A DNA stretch of 64,000 nt. It comes from Lepturacanthus savala (lineage: Eukaryota; Chordata; Actinopteri; Scombriformes; Trichiuridae). The notes under the pieces were generated by a model. The model had not been told where the DNA came from and made no database searches. It was given only the letters and a program-made list of their open reading frames with translations. This document shows positions 13,547 through 25,000 of this stretch, piece after piece. The number at the start of each line of letters is the position of its first letter. Position 1 is the stretch's first letter. Location of the stretch: contig CM060477.1 in the NCBI GenBank assembly GCA_030544235.1, positions 27,726,038-27,790,037 of the forward strand. Direction: 5' to 3'. Position numbers and translations under genes: made by a program.

Positions 13547-14430
13547 TTTGCTCTGATTGGGTCCAGAATTGTAGTAGTAGTAGTTGTCGGCTTAAGTAAA
13601 GTTAAATTTAGATTATTGTATTTGACATCACAATATGATTGGAACTGCAGCATTCAATGATGCACAGGCAGATGCATGTGTTTAGTGTTTGTAGAGAAGA
13701 GGATTATCAGAAGATAAAAAGGATATATTAAAAAATTATAAATAAATAAATTATAAGAAATGCATGGATTATGTGGATGTGTAGTTGTGACATCACAACT
13801 TCACAGAACTCCCGATGGCTGATTGGGTCCATAATTGTCATAGTAGTGGACTAAAGTAAAGTTAAATTTAAATTATTTTATTTGACATCATCATATTATT
13901 GGAACTGTAACATATACAGTGATGCACAGACTGATGCATGTGTTTAATGTTCGTAGAGAAGCACTAATATAAAACTGCTGGATTTTCAAAAAGATAAAAA
14001 AAATATAGACATAAGAAAGGAAAATAATAATTAAAATACATCCACAGAGACAGAAGATTAAACAAATTATAAAATCCACAGTGTCTATAAAGGGTATCAA
14101 GTGTGGAAAGAATTAAAGGATTTAAAGAGTTACAGGCAATATTTGTAGTCAAATCAAAGACTGTCACATAAAAACTAGTGTAAGAAATATAGAAATAAGG
14201 ATTAGAAGCAATGAATCTCAAGGATAAAAGTGTAAAAGTGTAAAAGGAAAAATACTGTAATGTGCCATGATTTAAATTTGGTTCTCAAAAGACAGACAGA
14301 TGTACAGTTTGCATGGATTATATGGATCCAATTATAGATCCTTTGCTGATTGGCTGATTTGATTGTCTGTGGATGTGTAGTTGTGACATCACAACTTCAC
14401 AGAACTCCTGATGGCTGGTTTTAGGGCTGG
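13547..14430 (+). repeat. local direct duplications
   Basis: About 13547-13690 and 13815-13970 align from GATTGGGTCC through GATGCACAG and GATGCATGTGTTTA. A second unit, TGTAGTTGTGACATCACAAC plus TTCACAGAACTCC, occurs at about 13780-13820 and again at about 14370-14425. The order suggests tandem duplication of a segment of about 270-600 bases, followed by divergence. Confidence 0.7.
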
Positions 14431-14974
14431 GTTTCATGAATAGAAGGCTCTGTATTTTTCTGTGGACTGAGAGTTGTGTATTTATATAAAATCTAAACCT
14501 GTTTTAACATTAAAATTGCACCATATGAGCAGTGGAAGAGGTTTTCCTCTCTGAAATCGTCCTTCCTGTTCACACTGACTGTTAAAACCATCCTTTAAAT
14601 GGTCTTTAATGTAAGTGATGGAGAATAAACTCAGTCCACAGTGGATGTGAAGCTTCTATGAGACTTCATCAGTCTGAGTTAGTCGTATAAATGACACATT
14701 TACAGTCTATTTTAGCATATTTGGTTTTAATCAGACAGTGTTTCCTGTTGAGCTGAGACAAAATGCACAGTAACAAAAAGATTTCGGCACTAAAAACCCT
14801 GTAATGATGAGACATTTCTACTTGATTTGATTCATTTGGGAGCTGATGCTTCATATTAGCTTCAAATCATCTTTTAAACAGAAGGGCGACTATAGATTTT
14901 ATTCTTTTTATAGGATCCATGGTTATTATGAACTGGAGGGATAAATAGAGCAAGATCAACATATTAACATGCAG

Positions 14975-15350
14975 TGGTAGAAAGTAACAGGGTACATTTA
15001 TTATATGATTATAAGTATTGTATTTTATCTTTTACCTTATATTATATAAATGTATGTTTTTTGTAATTATTATTATATTATTATACCATATGTGTATTTC
15101 TTGTATTTCTTGTATTGTATTTTACTAATTATTACAGTAACACATCATATTCATAATATAATGAAAAAAACACTAAATGTATGAAAAGCAAATGCTGCAA
15201 AAGCTGTAGTAGAAAGTACAATATACCCTTTAAAATATAGTGTAATGAAGTAGAAAGTAGCATCATGTATTAAATTATTACATATACTCAATCAAAGTAC
15301 TAGTATCTCATAATTATACTTTAATACAATACTGCGCTTTATCCATCACT
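14975..15350. repeat. AAGTA-rich MITE fragment next to the UFL1 promoter
   Basis: Words such as GTGGTAGAAAGTAACAGGGT, GTAATGAAGTAGAAAGTAGC and AATACAATACTGCGCTTTAT place it in the same AAGTA-rich family. It ends just before the CpG-richer UFL1 promoter. Confidence 0.5.
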
Positions 15351-15359
15351 GTTTACTTA

Positions 15360-15529
15360 TTCCTGCTCCTGAATCCAGTTCTAAACCCAGGCATAAAAAA
15401 GGCGATTCGTTAATAGGAAGACGTCAGCTGTTCCTTACGGCTCTCCGTCCTACGTCACCGTATGTTGACGTGTGGCTCCCGTTAGCCGGATGCTAAGCTA
15501 ACCCTCCACAGAGACAGTAGCCGTTCACG
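15360..15529 (+). promoter_or_regulatory. UFL1 promoter and 5' UTR with CRE/UPRE-like sites
   Basis: The 170 bases before the start codon are CpG-richer than the AT-rich repeat DNA upstream. Three ACGT-core elements are visible: GACGTCAG at 15420-15427, ACGTCA at 15452-15457 and TGACGTG at 15466-15472. The last resembles the UPR element bound by ATF6/XBP1. A short upstream ORF (ATG CTA AGC TAA, 15490-15501) ends 28 bases before the UFL1 ATG. No TATA box is obvious. The transcription start is not visible, so the promoter/UTR boundary is unknown. Confidence 0.6.
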
Positions 15530-15942
15530 ATGGCTGCTGACTGGGAAGAGATCCGCCGGCTGGCCGCTGACTTCCAGAGAGCTCAGTTCGCTGACACGGT
15601 GCAAAGGTAACACACATTTATACAGATAATTATATACACATATATACTTTATTATTTAAATTTATAGAGCTGGAGGAACTAGCAGCTGTTAGCAGCGAAG
15701 CTAACGGTTGCTAACATCAACTTGGAATCAAAAGCAGAAGTTCGCAGATATTAACTCAAATAAAAGTACCAATACCTCAATGAGAGATTGATCTATTGTA
15801 AGTATTATATTAAAATGTCACTGAAGGAAAAGAACAGATGTAGTGGCAGCAAAATATAATTGTACAAGTCACAAGTAAAAGCACTTGTGCAATATGTCAT
15901 TTTGCACAAGTGCAAAATGTTCCCTATATATGTATGTATGTA

Positions 15943-16030
<88 letters not shown>

Positions 16031-19000
16031 TGTACAGGAAAGCAGCATTTTAATGTTCTTAAAGTAAATCTAATGTTAACTTACATTGCTTTGTATTGAA
16101 ATGAAGGTGACATCAAATTTGACTACATAGTAATATATTCTACCTATAGATTACTGATCTGAAAAGTAACTACAGCTGTCAGTACAGTAATGTATTGGAG
16201 TGGAAGTGCAATGTAGAATCAAATGGAAATACTCAAGTAATACAGTACAAGTAACTCAAAATTGTGCTTCGGCATAGTACTTGAGTAAATGTACTTCCAG
16301 CAGTGTTTTATAGTAATATTGGTAGAAGTTGTGAATTTCTCAGCTGTCGTCAGTAATAAAACGTAACAAACGTGTGTCTGTAAGTAGGAAAAAACACTGA
16401 ACACTGTGTGAATCTCTCTCTCTCTGTCTGTCTCCCTGCAGGCTGTCAGAGAGGAACTGCATTGAAATTATTGCGAAGCTGGTTGAAGACAAGAAGCTGG
16501 ATGTGGTGCACACGTTGGATGGGAAGGAGTATATCACACCTGCTCAGATCAGCCGTGAGATCAGAGATGAGCTTTACGTTCATGGAGGTGAGAAATGTTC
16601 CTGACTGACAGCTGTAGAGCTGTCACACTTCACACAGACACTCATTCTTTATCCATTAATAAATCAATCAGTCTTTATTCATCACATAGTGTGATCCCTT
16701 CATATGTTCCCTCTGTTGTCATTCTCTGTCTTATAACTTATAACTCATAGCACTTTCAGAAGTGAATTGAATCAAATTCTGTTTCACAGGACGAATCAAC
16801 ATCGTGGACCTGCAGCAGGTGCGTAACCATCGGTTACCATGTGCCAATAAGCAAACAAAAACACAGAATTTATCTTCTGCTTGATCTTCCACTGAATGCT
16901 GTTCCTCTTCCTCACAGATCATCAATGTGGACTGGGTCCATGTTGAAAACCGAGCGAGTGACATAGCAAAGTCGGACAAAGGCGTTCAGCTGGTTCTGGG
17001 TCAGCTGATCGACACGTGAGTATCATCAGTATCATAGCAGGATGTCATTTGTAACCGCTTTTTAAACCTTTTTAAGGGAAAAATATTATTTTACTCTGTT
17101 CCCACCAGCCAATCACACATCTCTATCCTCTGCCTCTGTTTGCAGCTTTTCATTAATGAATGAATGAAGTTTATTTAATCATGACAACACAACCACAAAA
17201 AACACACACAAACATTGTGCACAGCATTGACATTTCACACAAAATCAATAATCATGTGTTGAACAATGACTGAAAAGGCAGAAGCAAACCATTAATAAAA
17301 TCAACTTTTTCAACTTTTATGGCTACCAACCTCCAGAAAAGCAAAGAAACGGCAACAACAACTTTCTATCTAATTACTATAATAATAACCACAGCCTTGT
17401 AAGCCCCTGTGTGTGTCATTTCAAAATAAAAGCTCTCTAACTTTTCATACACAGTCCATTCATATCCTGTACTAGATTTTGACCTAATTTGTAAATCCTA
17501 ATTAAAGCATCAAAGTATTACCAGCAGAATCTACTTAAAAGTACCAAAGAAAAAGTTTATATTTTACAAAATTTCTGTTGTGATTGATATTAATATGTTA
17601 TAATTATAAAGCAGCATTTGAACTATTGCATCTGGTTCAAACTGCTTTTTAAAGGTAACAAGATACGCCGACGATTAGGTTAGAAATAATGACAAACATA
17701 GTTGTGCTTGATAAATTTTGATGCATTTTTAAAAGCTCTTTCCATTTTTTTGAGAAATATTGGCGACTTTGACCTTGTTCTTTATTTGCAACCATGTGAT
17801 GGAATATTCAGAGGATAAATGTGTCTGTGGTGGAACTGATGAAATCTCTGACATCTGAAACATGAGCAGCAGATGCAGCTTCGCTGATTTATTATAAAGT
17901 TTGTAAACTAATCTTCATTTATAAGGTCATCATGTCGCTGGATGTTAAAAGTTAATCAGAAAAGTCACTAAAGCTGTAAAATAAATGTAGTCGAGTAAAA
18001 AGTAGACATATCTCACTGCCTCCAGCTCTTCTTTTTGACATGTGTGTTTTGTGCAGCACGTACCTGGACCGATTCGCTGAGGAGGTTAATGACAAACTGC
18101 AGGAGGCGGGTCTGATCAGTATCGCTGAGTTGTGTAAAAGCTACGACCTCCCGGGAGATTTCATCACCGAGGTGAGTCACGCAGCCGGCGGAGCATCTCA
18201 GAGCCAAACGAGGCGGTAAATTATAAAAACGTGTCATCGTCAGAGTCAGATGATGGATTCCTCTCGCTGCTCTCAGGCTGCCTCTTCTACTGTATGTCAG
18301 TGCCCAAAAAAAACAAAAAAAGAGACAAGACAAGTGTTTTCTCTGGTATCAGGAGCTGTCGAAGCGTCTCGGGAAGCTCATCCAAGGAGAAATGGACCAG
18401 TACAACAGAGGCGTCATATTCACTCCGGCTTTTGTCGCTCGCCACAAAGCCAGGATACGAGGGCTGTTCAGCGCCATCACACGGTAAAAGCTGCAAATTT
18501 CTCCTAGATCCTTCGAAGTTTTGACTTTTTACTCAATATACAAATAGGGCAACTTCCTATTGGAATTAGCATTACAGTTACAGAATAATAGTGTCCAATT
18601 TTTGTTGCCGCTAAGGTCTAGTTCACACGAACACAGGTATTAAAAACACTGGTTAAAACAAACTTTACGAATATTTCCAAAAAATTTCTCTGACTACATG
18701 AAACTGCAAAATCCACCTCAACAATGTCGTGCACATGTTAAAGCAGCAGGTGGCGATAGTTCTACTAACAGGAAGGACAGTTGTGGTCGGCCAGGCCACA
18801 GCTAAGGTTTGTTTTTTTAGGAGGCAGACTCAAAGTTTCCGTATCAAGAAGCATTTATTTTTTTTTCCAGGATTCATTCATCAAAGGAAACTAAAACTAC
18901 AGTTAACGCAGCTTAATTGAAGATAATTGAACTGAAAAAAAACTAAAGGCGTACTTTCCTGCACACCTGGTGTCCTTTCTCTTTAATTTCAACCAAACAC

Positions 19001-22000
19001 ATGGCTAGAACGCTCTACACGTCTCCATGGATACAACTTCTTGTTTACTGTCAAACAACGTTGACAAAAATCACAATCCATGTTTTACTTTTTTGCAGAA
19101 ATATGTCTATGAAAGACAAGAGTTGTTCAGAAAGTAGTAAGAGGTTGTCTTGGAAGAGAATCTCTGAGAATCAATTTAGAAATATGCAATATATATTAAC
19201 ATTTAAAACATAAAGTGTGGTAGTTATAGAAAATGCAAAGGTGCAGTAGGTTAATTTAAAAACACAGCCGCTGTCTGGTGGATGAAATCATTTAAAACCT
19301 TTAAAGCTGCTTTCTAAAACCAGACTATAAATCAGATAAAATACTGTTTGATTCTAAAAACAACCTCAGTTGTTCACTCACCAGTTTTTCAAAACTTGGA
19401 GATTGGCTTGTAGTTGTTTACTTCTGGAAGAGTCACAAATCCAGGAATTATTTTATATGTGAAACTCAGATGAAAATATTTGACAGAATCTCAGCAATGA
19501 AGTCAGCAGCCAACTTTAAAAATATGTCCAATTGGTCTGGTTTGGAGTGGAGGTTGCTAAATTAGGGTTTAATTATGGTCTAATATGTCCTGTAAACAGT
19601 TGTTTTAAGTTTTATTCTGTTTTTCTTTCCTGTGCAGGCCGACTCCTGTCAGCAGCATGGTCGGATCCTTTGGTTTTCAGGAGCATCTCCTGTACTGTAA
19701 GGACAGTCCTGCTGTGACTTTGTGTTTTTTCTGTATCCGTGTGTGTTTTTTCTGTTTTGTGATGATGATTCTGTCGTCGTTAGCTGTCCTGGAGGAGCTG
19801 GTGAACACGGGACGCCTCAAAGGAACGGTGGTGGGCGGGCGGCAGGACAAAGCCGTGTACATCCCCGACATTTACTCCAAAACACAGAACGCCTGGGTCG
19901 ACTCTTTCCTGCAGCAGAACGGATATTTAGGTACGACTACTGCATCGAATTCCCTGCTTTTATTCATGGTTTCAGTGACAAAACTGTAAAAACTTGGTCT
20001 TTTTACCCATTTAAGCCCACGGTAACTATAGTTACCAACATCTGTCTATCAAAATAAAAAAAAAAATCTAAAGGTAACTCATACAGGATTAACATGCTAC
20101 TTTCTATAAATTATTCTGATTTTCATCCCTGACCTGTATGTATTGAAAAAAAGAAACATGTTATCAACTAGTTTTATATTAGGTGGATTATATATTTGAC
20201 AATTTGTGTCAAAAAATCACACAAAATTCAGATTTTTGTGAAAAAGAATTATACAAATGGACTTTTAAGTAACAAGAAACCAACATGAACACACAATGTT
20301 ATGTTCAATGACCTGATAAATGCTTCTTAAAACTGTATTTTCAACTTTCTCATCTGCCAAACATTATTAATCACTGACCCATATATACACCAGTAATTAG
20401 AATATTCTAAATAATTAGAATATCATCAAGTTCTCTGTTTGCATTATCTGTAAACAGTAATCGTCAAAATTACAAGAAATGTGTAATGAATCTATATAAT
20501 ATGAGTCGCTTTCTGAAGTGATTGGTAAGAATTCATATATATTCTAATTATTTGAGATGCACCTGATCATGTTTTAATTGTTCCAGGTAAAATATGAACA
20601 TTAAAGTTCAGATATCACATGTTTGTTTAACATTCCTGATAGAATAATTTATGTAGAACTTGTATGAGATGTAATAAAAACTTCCTTAGATTATAATATC
20701 ACTGTTATTTTAACATGGAATTCTCATGCCTTTCTGAGCCTTTATCTTTATTTTATCTCTCTTTTTTTATAGGATATGCTGTTATTAACGGTTATTGCAA
20801 TATAATTTGGGAAAAAAGCACTTGAGGTAATTCACTAATCATTACCAGCCTCTGTTAATCTGCCCAGGAGACTGGATAATGCAGCAATAACATAGAGAGA
20901 GAAACTACAGGAGGTTAAAGATATAAGCAGAAATCACCATGAAACTCCCCCACTGGGGTTCTTACACTACATAGACACGTGTTTGGTGTTTTAGTAGAGA
21001 GGAGAGGGGCAGAAACAGGGTTTTTTCAGAGTGTGTGTGAGAAGGCTGACTGTATTGCTGCTACAGGTCTAAATAGATGCTTTTGGACCATAAAAACATC
21101 CGCTTTTCTATAAATGGACCATGAAAATTTAAATATTAATCTGAGGAAATGGCAAATTAGAGCCCTTTATATAAATTTAACAACTGTTTTTCACTAATCA
21201 GCACGTTATAGAAGGAAAAAAGTCCAAAGTTGTTCAAGAGCTTCATCATGGTGACGTCTTCCTCCTCCACAGAGTTCGATGCGTTGGTGAGGCTGGGGAT
21301 CCCTGAGCCCTCCAGCTACATTAAGAAGCGCTTCAAGTCCAGCAAGCTGCTGTTCCTCAGAGCGGCCTGCGTAAACCAGGAGCTGCTGGACCAGGTGGAG
21401 GCGTCGGTGGAGGAAGCCGTGAACTCCGCCACATGGACCGACATCCAGGTGTGTAACCGTCCATCCAGCCGCTGGTCGGTTATGATCGAACTCTGACTCC
21501 AGTCCCTCGTTCTCGCCGATCCTTCTTCTTCTAGTCGATCTTGCCGAGCTGCCTGACGACAGACGACATGGGGATCCTGATCAACGAGGCCATGAGGAAC
21601 ACCAACGTCCAGTCGTCTGCCAGAGTCCTGGGAGGAACCGTGGTCGTCAGCGAGAAGTTCATCAGCAGCTGCCTGTCGCTGTTCGATGAAGCCATGCAGC
21701 AGAAAGCCCAGAAGGTGGGAAGAGTTTAAAATGTGCAAAAAGAAACACCCTGTAGATTCAGTTAAGATGTTCAGAGACAGATCAGATCTATTTGTTCCAA
21801 ACTAATCTATAATGTTTGATTCCAACCTTGATTTATTTCAGTTTTTTCTGAAAAGGCAAAATTTAAAGAAGTATTTTCTTTATTAATACAATAAAAATGG
21901 TTTATATTATATATATTATATTTATTTTAATGGTCCCAGCTTCTCTTCTCTGATTATGTTCTGGTTTCTTTAGTCTCTATAATAATAAACTGATGATCTT

Positions 22001-25000
22001 TGGGTTGTGGACAAAAAAATACATTTTAGGTTGAATCTTCGTTCTTCATTGTTGGGAAACAACGATCAACATTTTACATCATTTCATGAACCAAACAACT
22101 AATGGATTTATTAGTTTACTAGATAGATTGACTATGAAAACACATTTTTGTTGCAGCCCTAAACATTATGTTGTGTGTGTGTGTGTGTTATTAAAAACAT
22201 TTTGTGGTTGAGCCATTTCACAGATTGTATAAAATAAAAAAAATCTGAATTGATTTTTAAAAAAATCCCCAAATTGCCAAGCTTTTTCCAAATGAATGAA
22301 TGAATGAAGTTTATTGAGTCCTGACAGAACAACAGCAGAAACATATTGTGCAGCTTTGACATTTCACACAAAACCAATAATCATGTGTTGAACAATGACT
22401 GAAAAGGCAGAAGCAAACTGCGTATAAAAGCTTGTCCTATATTAACCTTTACAATTTTTATGGCTACATATTTCCAGAAAAGTAACATTAAAAAGTCAAG
22501 AGAACAACAACAACAACTTTTAGCTTTTTATTCAGTAAATTTACAAACAGCTCTGACATTATACAGTCTCCTGAATTGAAAAGAACCTCTGTAATTAAGT
22601 CTGGGAGCATTGATTGATGATTTTATAATAAAACAATAATAATATGGGAATTTAGAACAAGTGGCTGGTTGTGAGCGTAGTAATCAGCCTTGTTGATGAT
22701 ACGTATGTTCATTTTTGCAGTTTTATTATTGAATCTAAGGTGGTTTTAAAGGTTGATGAAGTTTGAAACACTTGCTGTGATGTGTCTTCTCAGGAGGTGA
22801 AGAACAACCCGGTGTTTGTGATCAGTGAGGAGGACCTGAAGCAGTCGTCTCTGCTGACAGAAAACACAGCATCGTCCAAAAAGGAAAAACGAGAGGCCGA
22901 ACGCAGGAAGAAGACCACGGGTTGGTTAACAAGTCACCACCCGACACCCAGCACACACACACAGAATATATATATATGATATGTGATGGACTGAAGGAAC
23001 TTGTTGTTCGTTTTCACTCTTTCTCCTCCAGAGGGCAGCGGCAGCACCAAATCAGGAGGAGGAGGCAACGCCAGGGAAATCCGTATCCGTAAAACCAAGA
23101 AGAAAGGCAGGAGGGAGGAGGACAGCGACGAGGAAAACGGACCTCCTCAGCAGAGTAGCCGCCATATATTACCTTCACTGACACATAATGTCTCTATGCA
23201 CATTAAGCCTGTTCACTGAGGCATTTTACTGCAACAAGAGTGTAATGGCCGCTTGTTAAACGTGTTCTTCTTTTTTTTTAAGCTATTATCCCTGCGTGAC
23301 TAATTAGGTTTGTTTTACCTTTTGCCAAGATCGCAACAAACCGACTGAAGCCGTCTTTATGGCCCAGGAGGAGATCGCCGCCGTTTTAGAGAAGCGAGTG
23401 AGCGACTGTCCAGAAGAAATCCTCTCTGAGCTGGCCGACTATTTACTACGGTAATACTGAGGGGTTTATTTTAGATAAAGTCTGAACATTTTTCCAAAGA
23501 AAAGCTGCAGGATAATAAGTGTATTCCCCGTCAGACCGCTGACTAAAAGCTACCAGGAGGTTCTGCGGAGCGTCTTCATGTCCTCCACCAGCTCTCCAGC
23601 AGGAACCAACAAGAAGAAAAGCATGAAGGATCTTCAGGAGGAGATCAGCAACATCTACAACAACATCCGGCTGTTTGAGAAAGGAGCCAAGTTCTTCTCA
23701 GGTGAATCCACACGCTCACACGCTTTGTCATTGACTGAAGTCATGAATCAGGAGCATCAAAGAAGAATAGTGTAATTAATGGACATGTATTCAAATAAAT
23801 CAAAATAATTGTTCTTGCATATCTCGACCCCAGCATCACACCTGCATGCAAGCAATTAAACTGCAATAAAAACTACATTAAATTATGTTTACATTGTTTA
23901 TTCTTTAATTATATTTATATTATTGCTGCATTAAACTATATTTACTTCTTTCCTAGACTGAATTATATTTACATGATTTCTACATTAAAATGCATTTACA
24001 TTATTTTTACATTAAGTTACGTTTACATTATTTTCCATATTAACTTATATTAATATTATTTCTGCAGGTCTTTCTACCCCTTTGGCTATTTTTACCAAAG
24101 ATTTATATTCACATCTAATTTTACAAGACAGGAATAGACACTGCACGACTTTGTTTGTAGGTTATTTATTCTATACAGATGTTGCTGAACAGCAGCAACA
24201 GTTTGTTTTTTCCAGGATTTATTTAACCAGGATTCTCTGACCCTGCAGATGAAACCCAGATCCTCATCTCCAAACACGTCCTGAAGACCGTGTGCACCGA
24301 CGTCACCAACGTCCTCGTTAACTTCCTGGCGGCTGACCTGATGATGTCGGTGGAGAACCCCGCCTCCATCAGCAACGAGGTGTAACCATTGTAGCACAGG
24401 AAAGAGAAAAGTGTGTCAGTGTTTTAAATGCACCACTGGTTAGGACTCGTTCATCTTTACTGTTTCTGATGTGTCGTCTCAGGTCAGAGTGAAGATTTTG
24501 GGGAAGCTGCCAGAGGAAACCAAAGCACCGCTGATGAAGCTGCACAACTGTCTGAATGGGAAAGTAAGTCTGTTTCCAGGAGGTTACATCAGCCACTGCT
24601 TAAAGGAGAACAAGTTTAGCATTTTCACAGTTTAATATTTGAGTTTTTATGGCCTGAAAGCACCAAGTTCTGAGAGCTGGGCTCAGTCAGAGAAACAAGA
24701 AGGAAGTGGAGGCCACATAGAAACCAGGGCTGATTACTAGAAAACTACCACTCCTGTTGTGACATCACAACAGGAGCCTTTTCTAAACGGCTTATGCTCA
24801 GCAACACTACAGAGGAGAACAGAATGACTGGGTTTTATTTCACAGAAACACTGATATAAAAAACACTGATATAAAATCTATGTTTTTACAGTTAGGTGTG
24901 AAAAGGGGGCTTTTGAAAAATGTACAATTTATGAGGTCACATGACTACGATATCCTGTTTGCCAGTCCATTTTGCTCATTGACATTGGAAAATTGAACTA

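Noticed and set aside
15860..16099. Tyr/Ile repeat frames
   Set aside because: Translation of (TA)n in UFL1 intron 1.
21316..21738. 140-codon minus-strand frame
   Set aside because: Antisense shadow of UFL1 exons 9 and 10.
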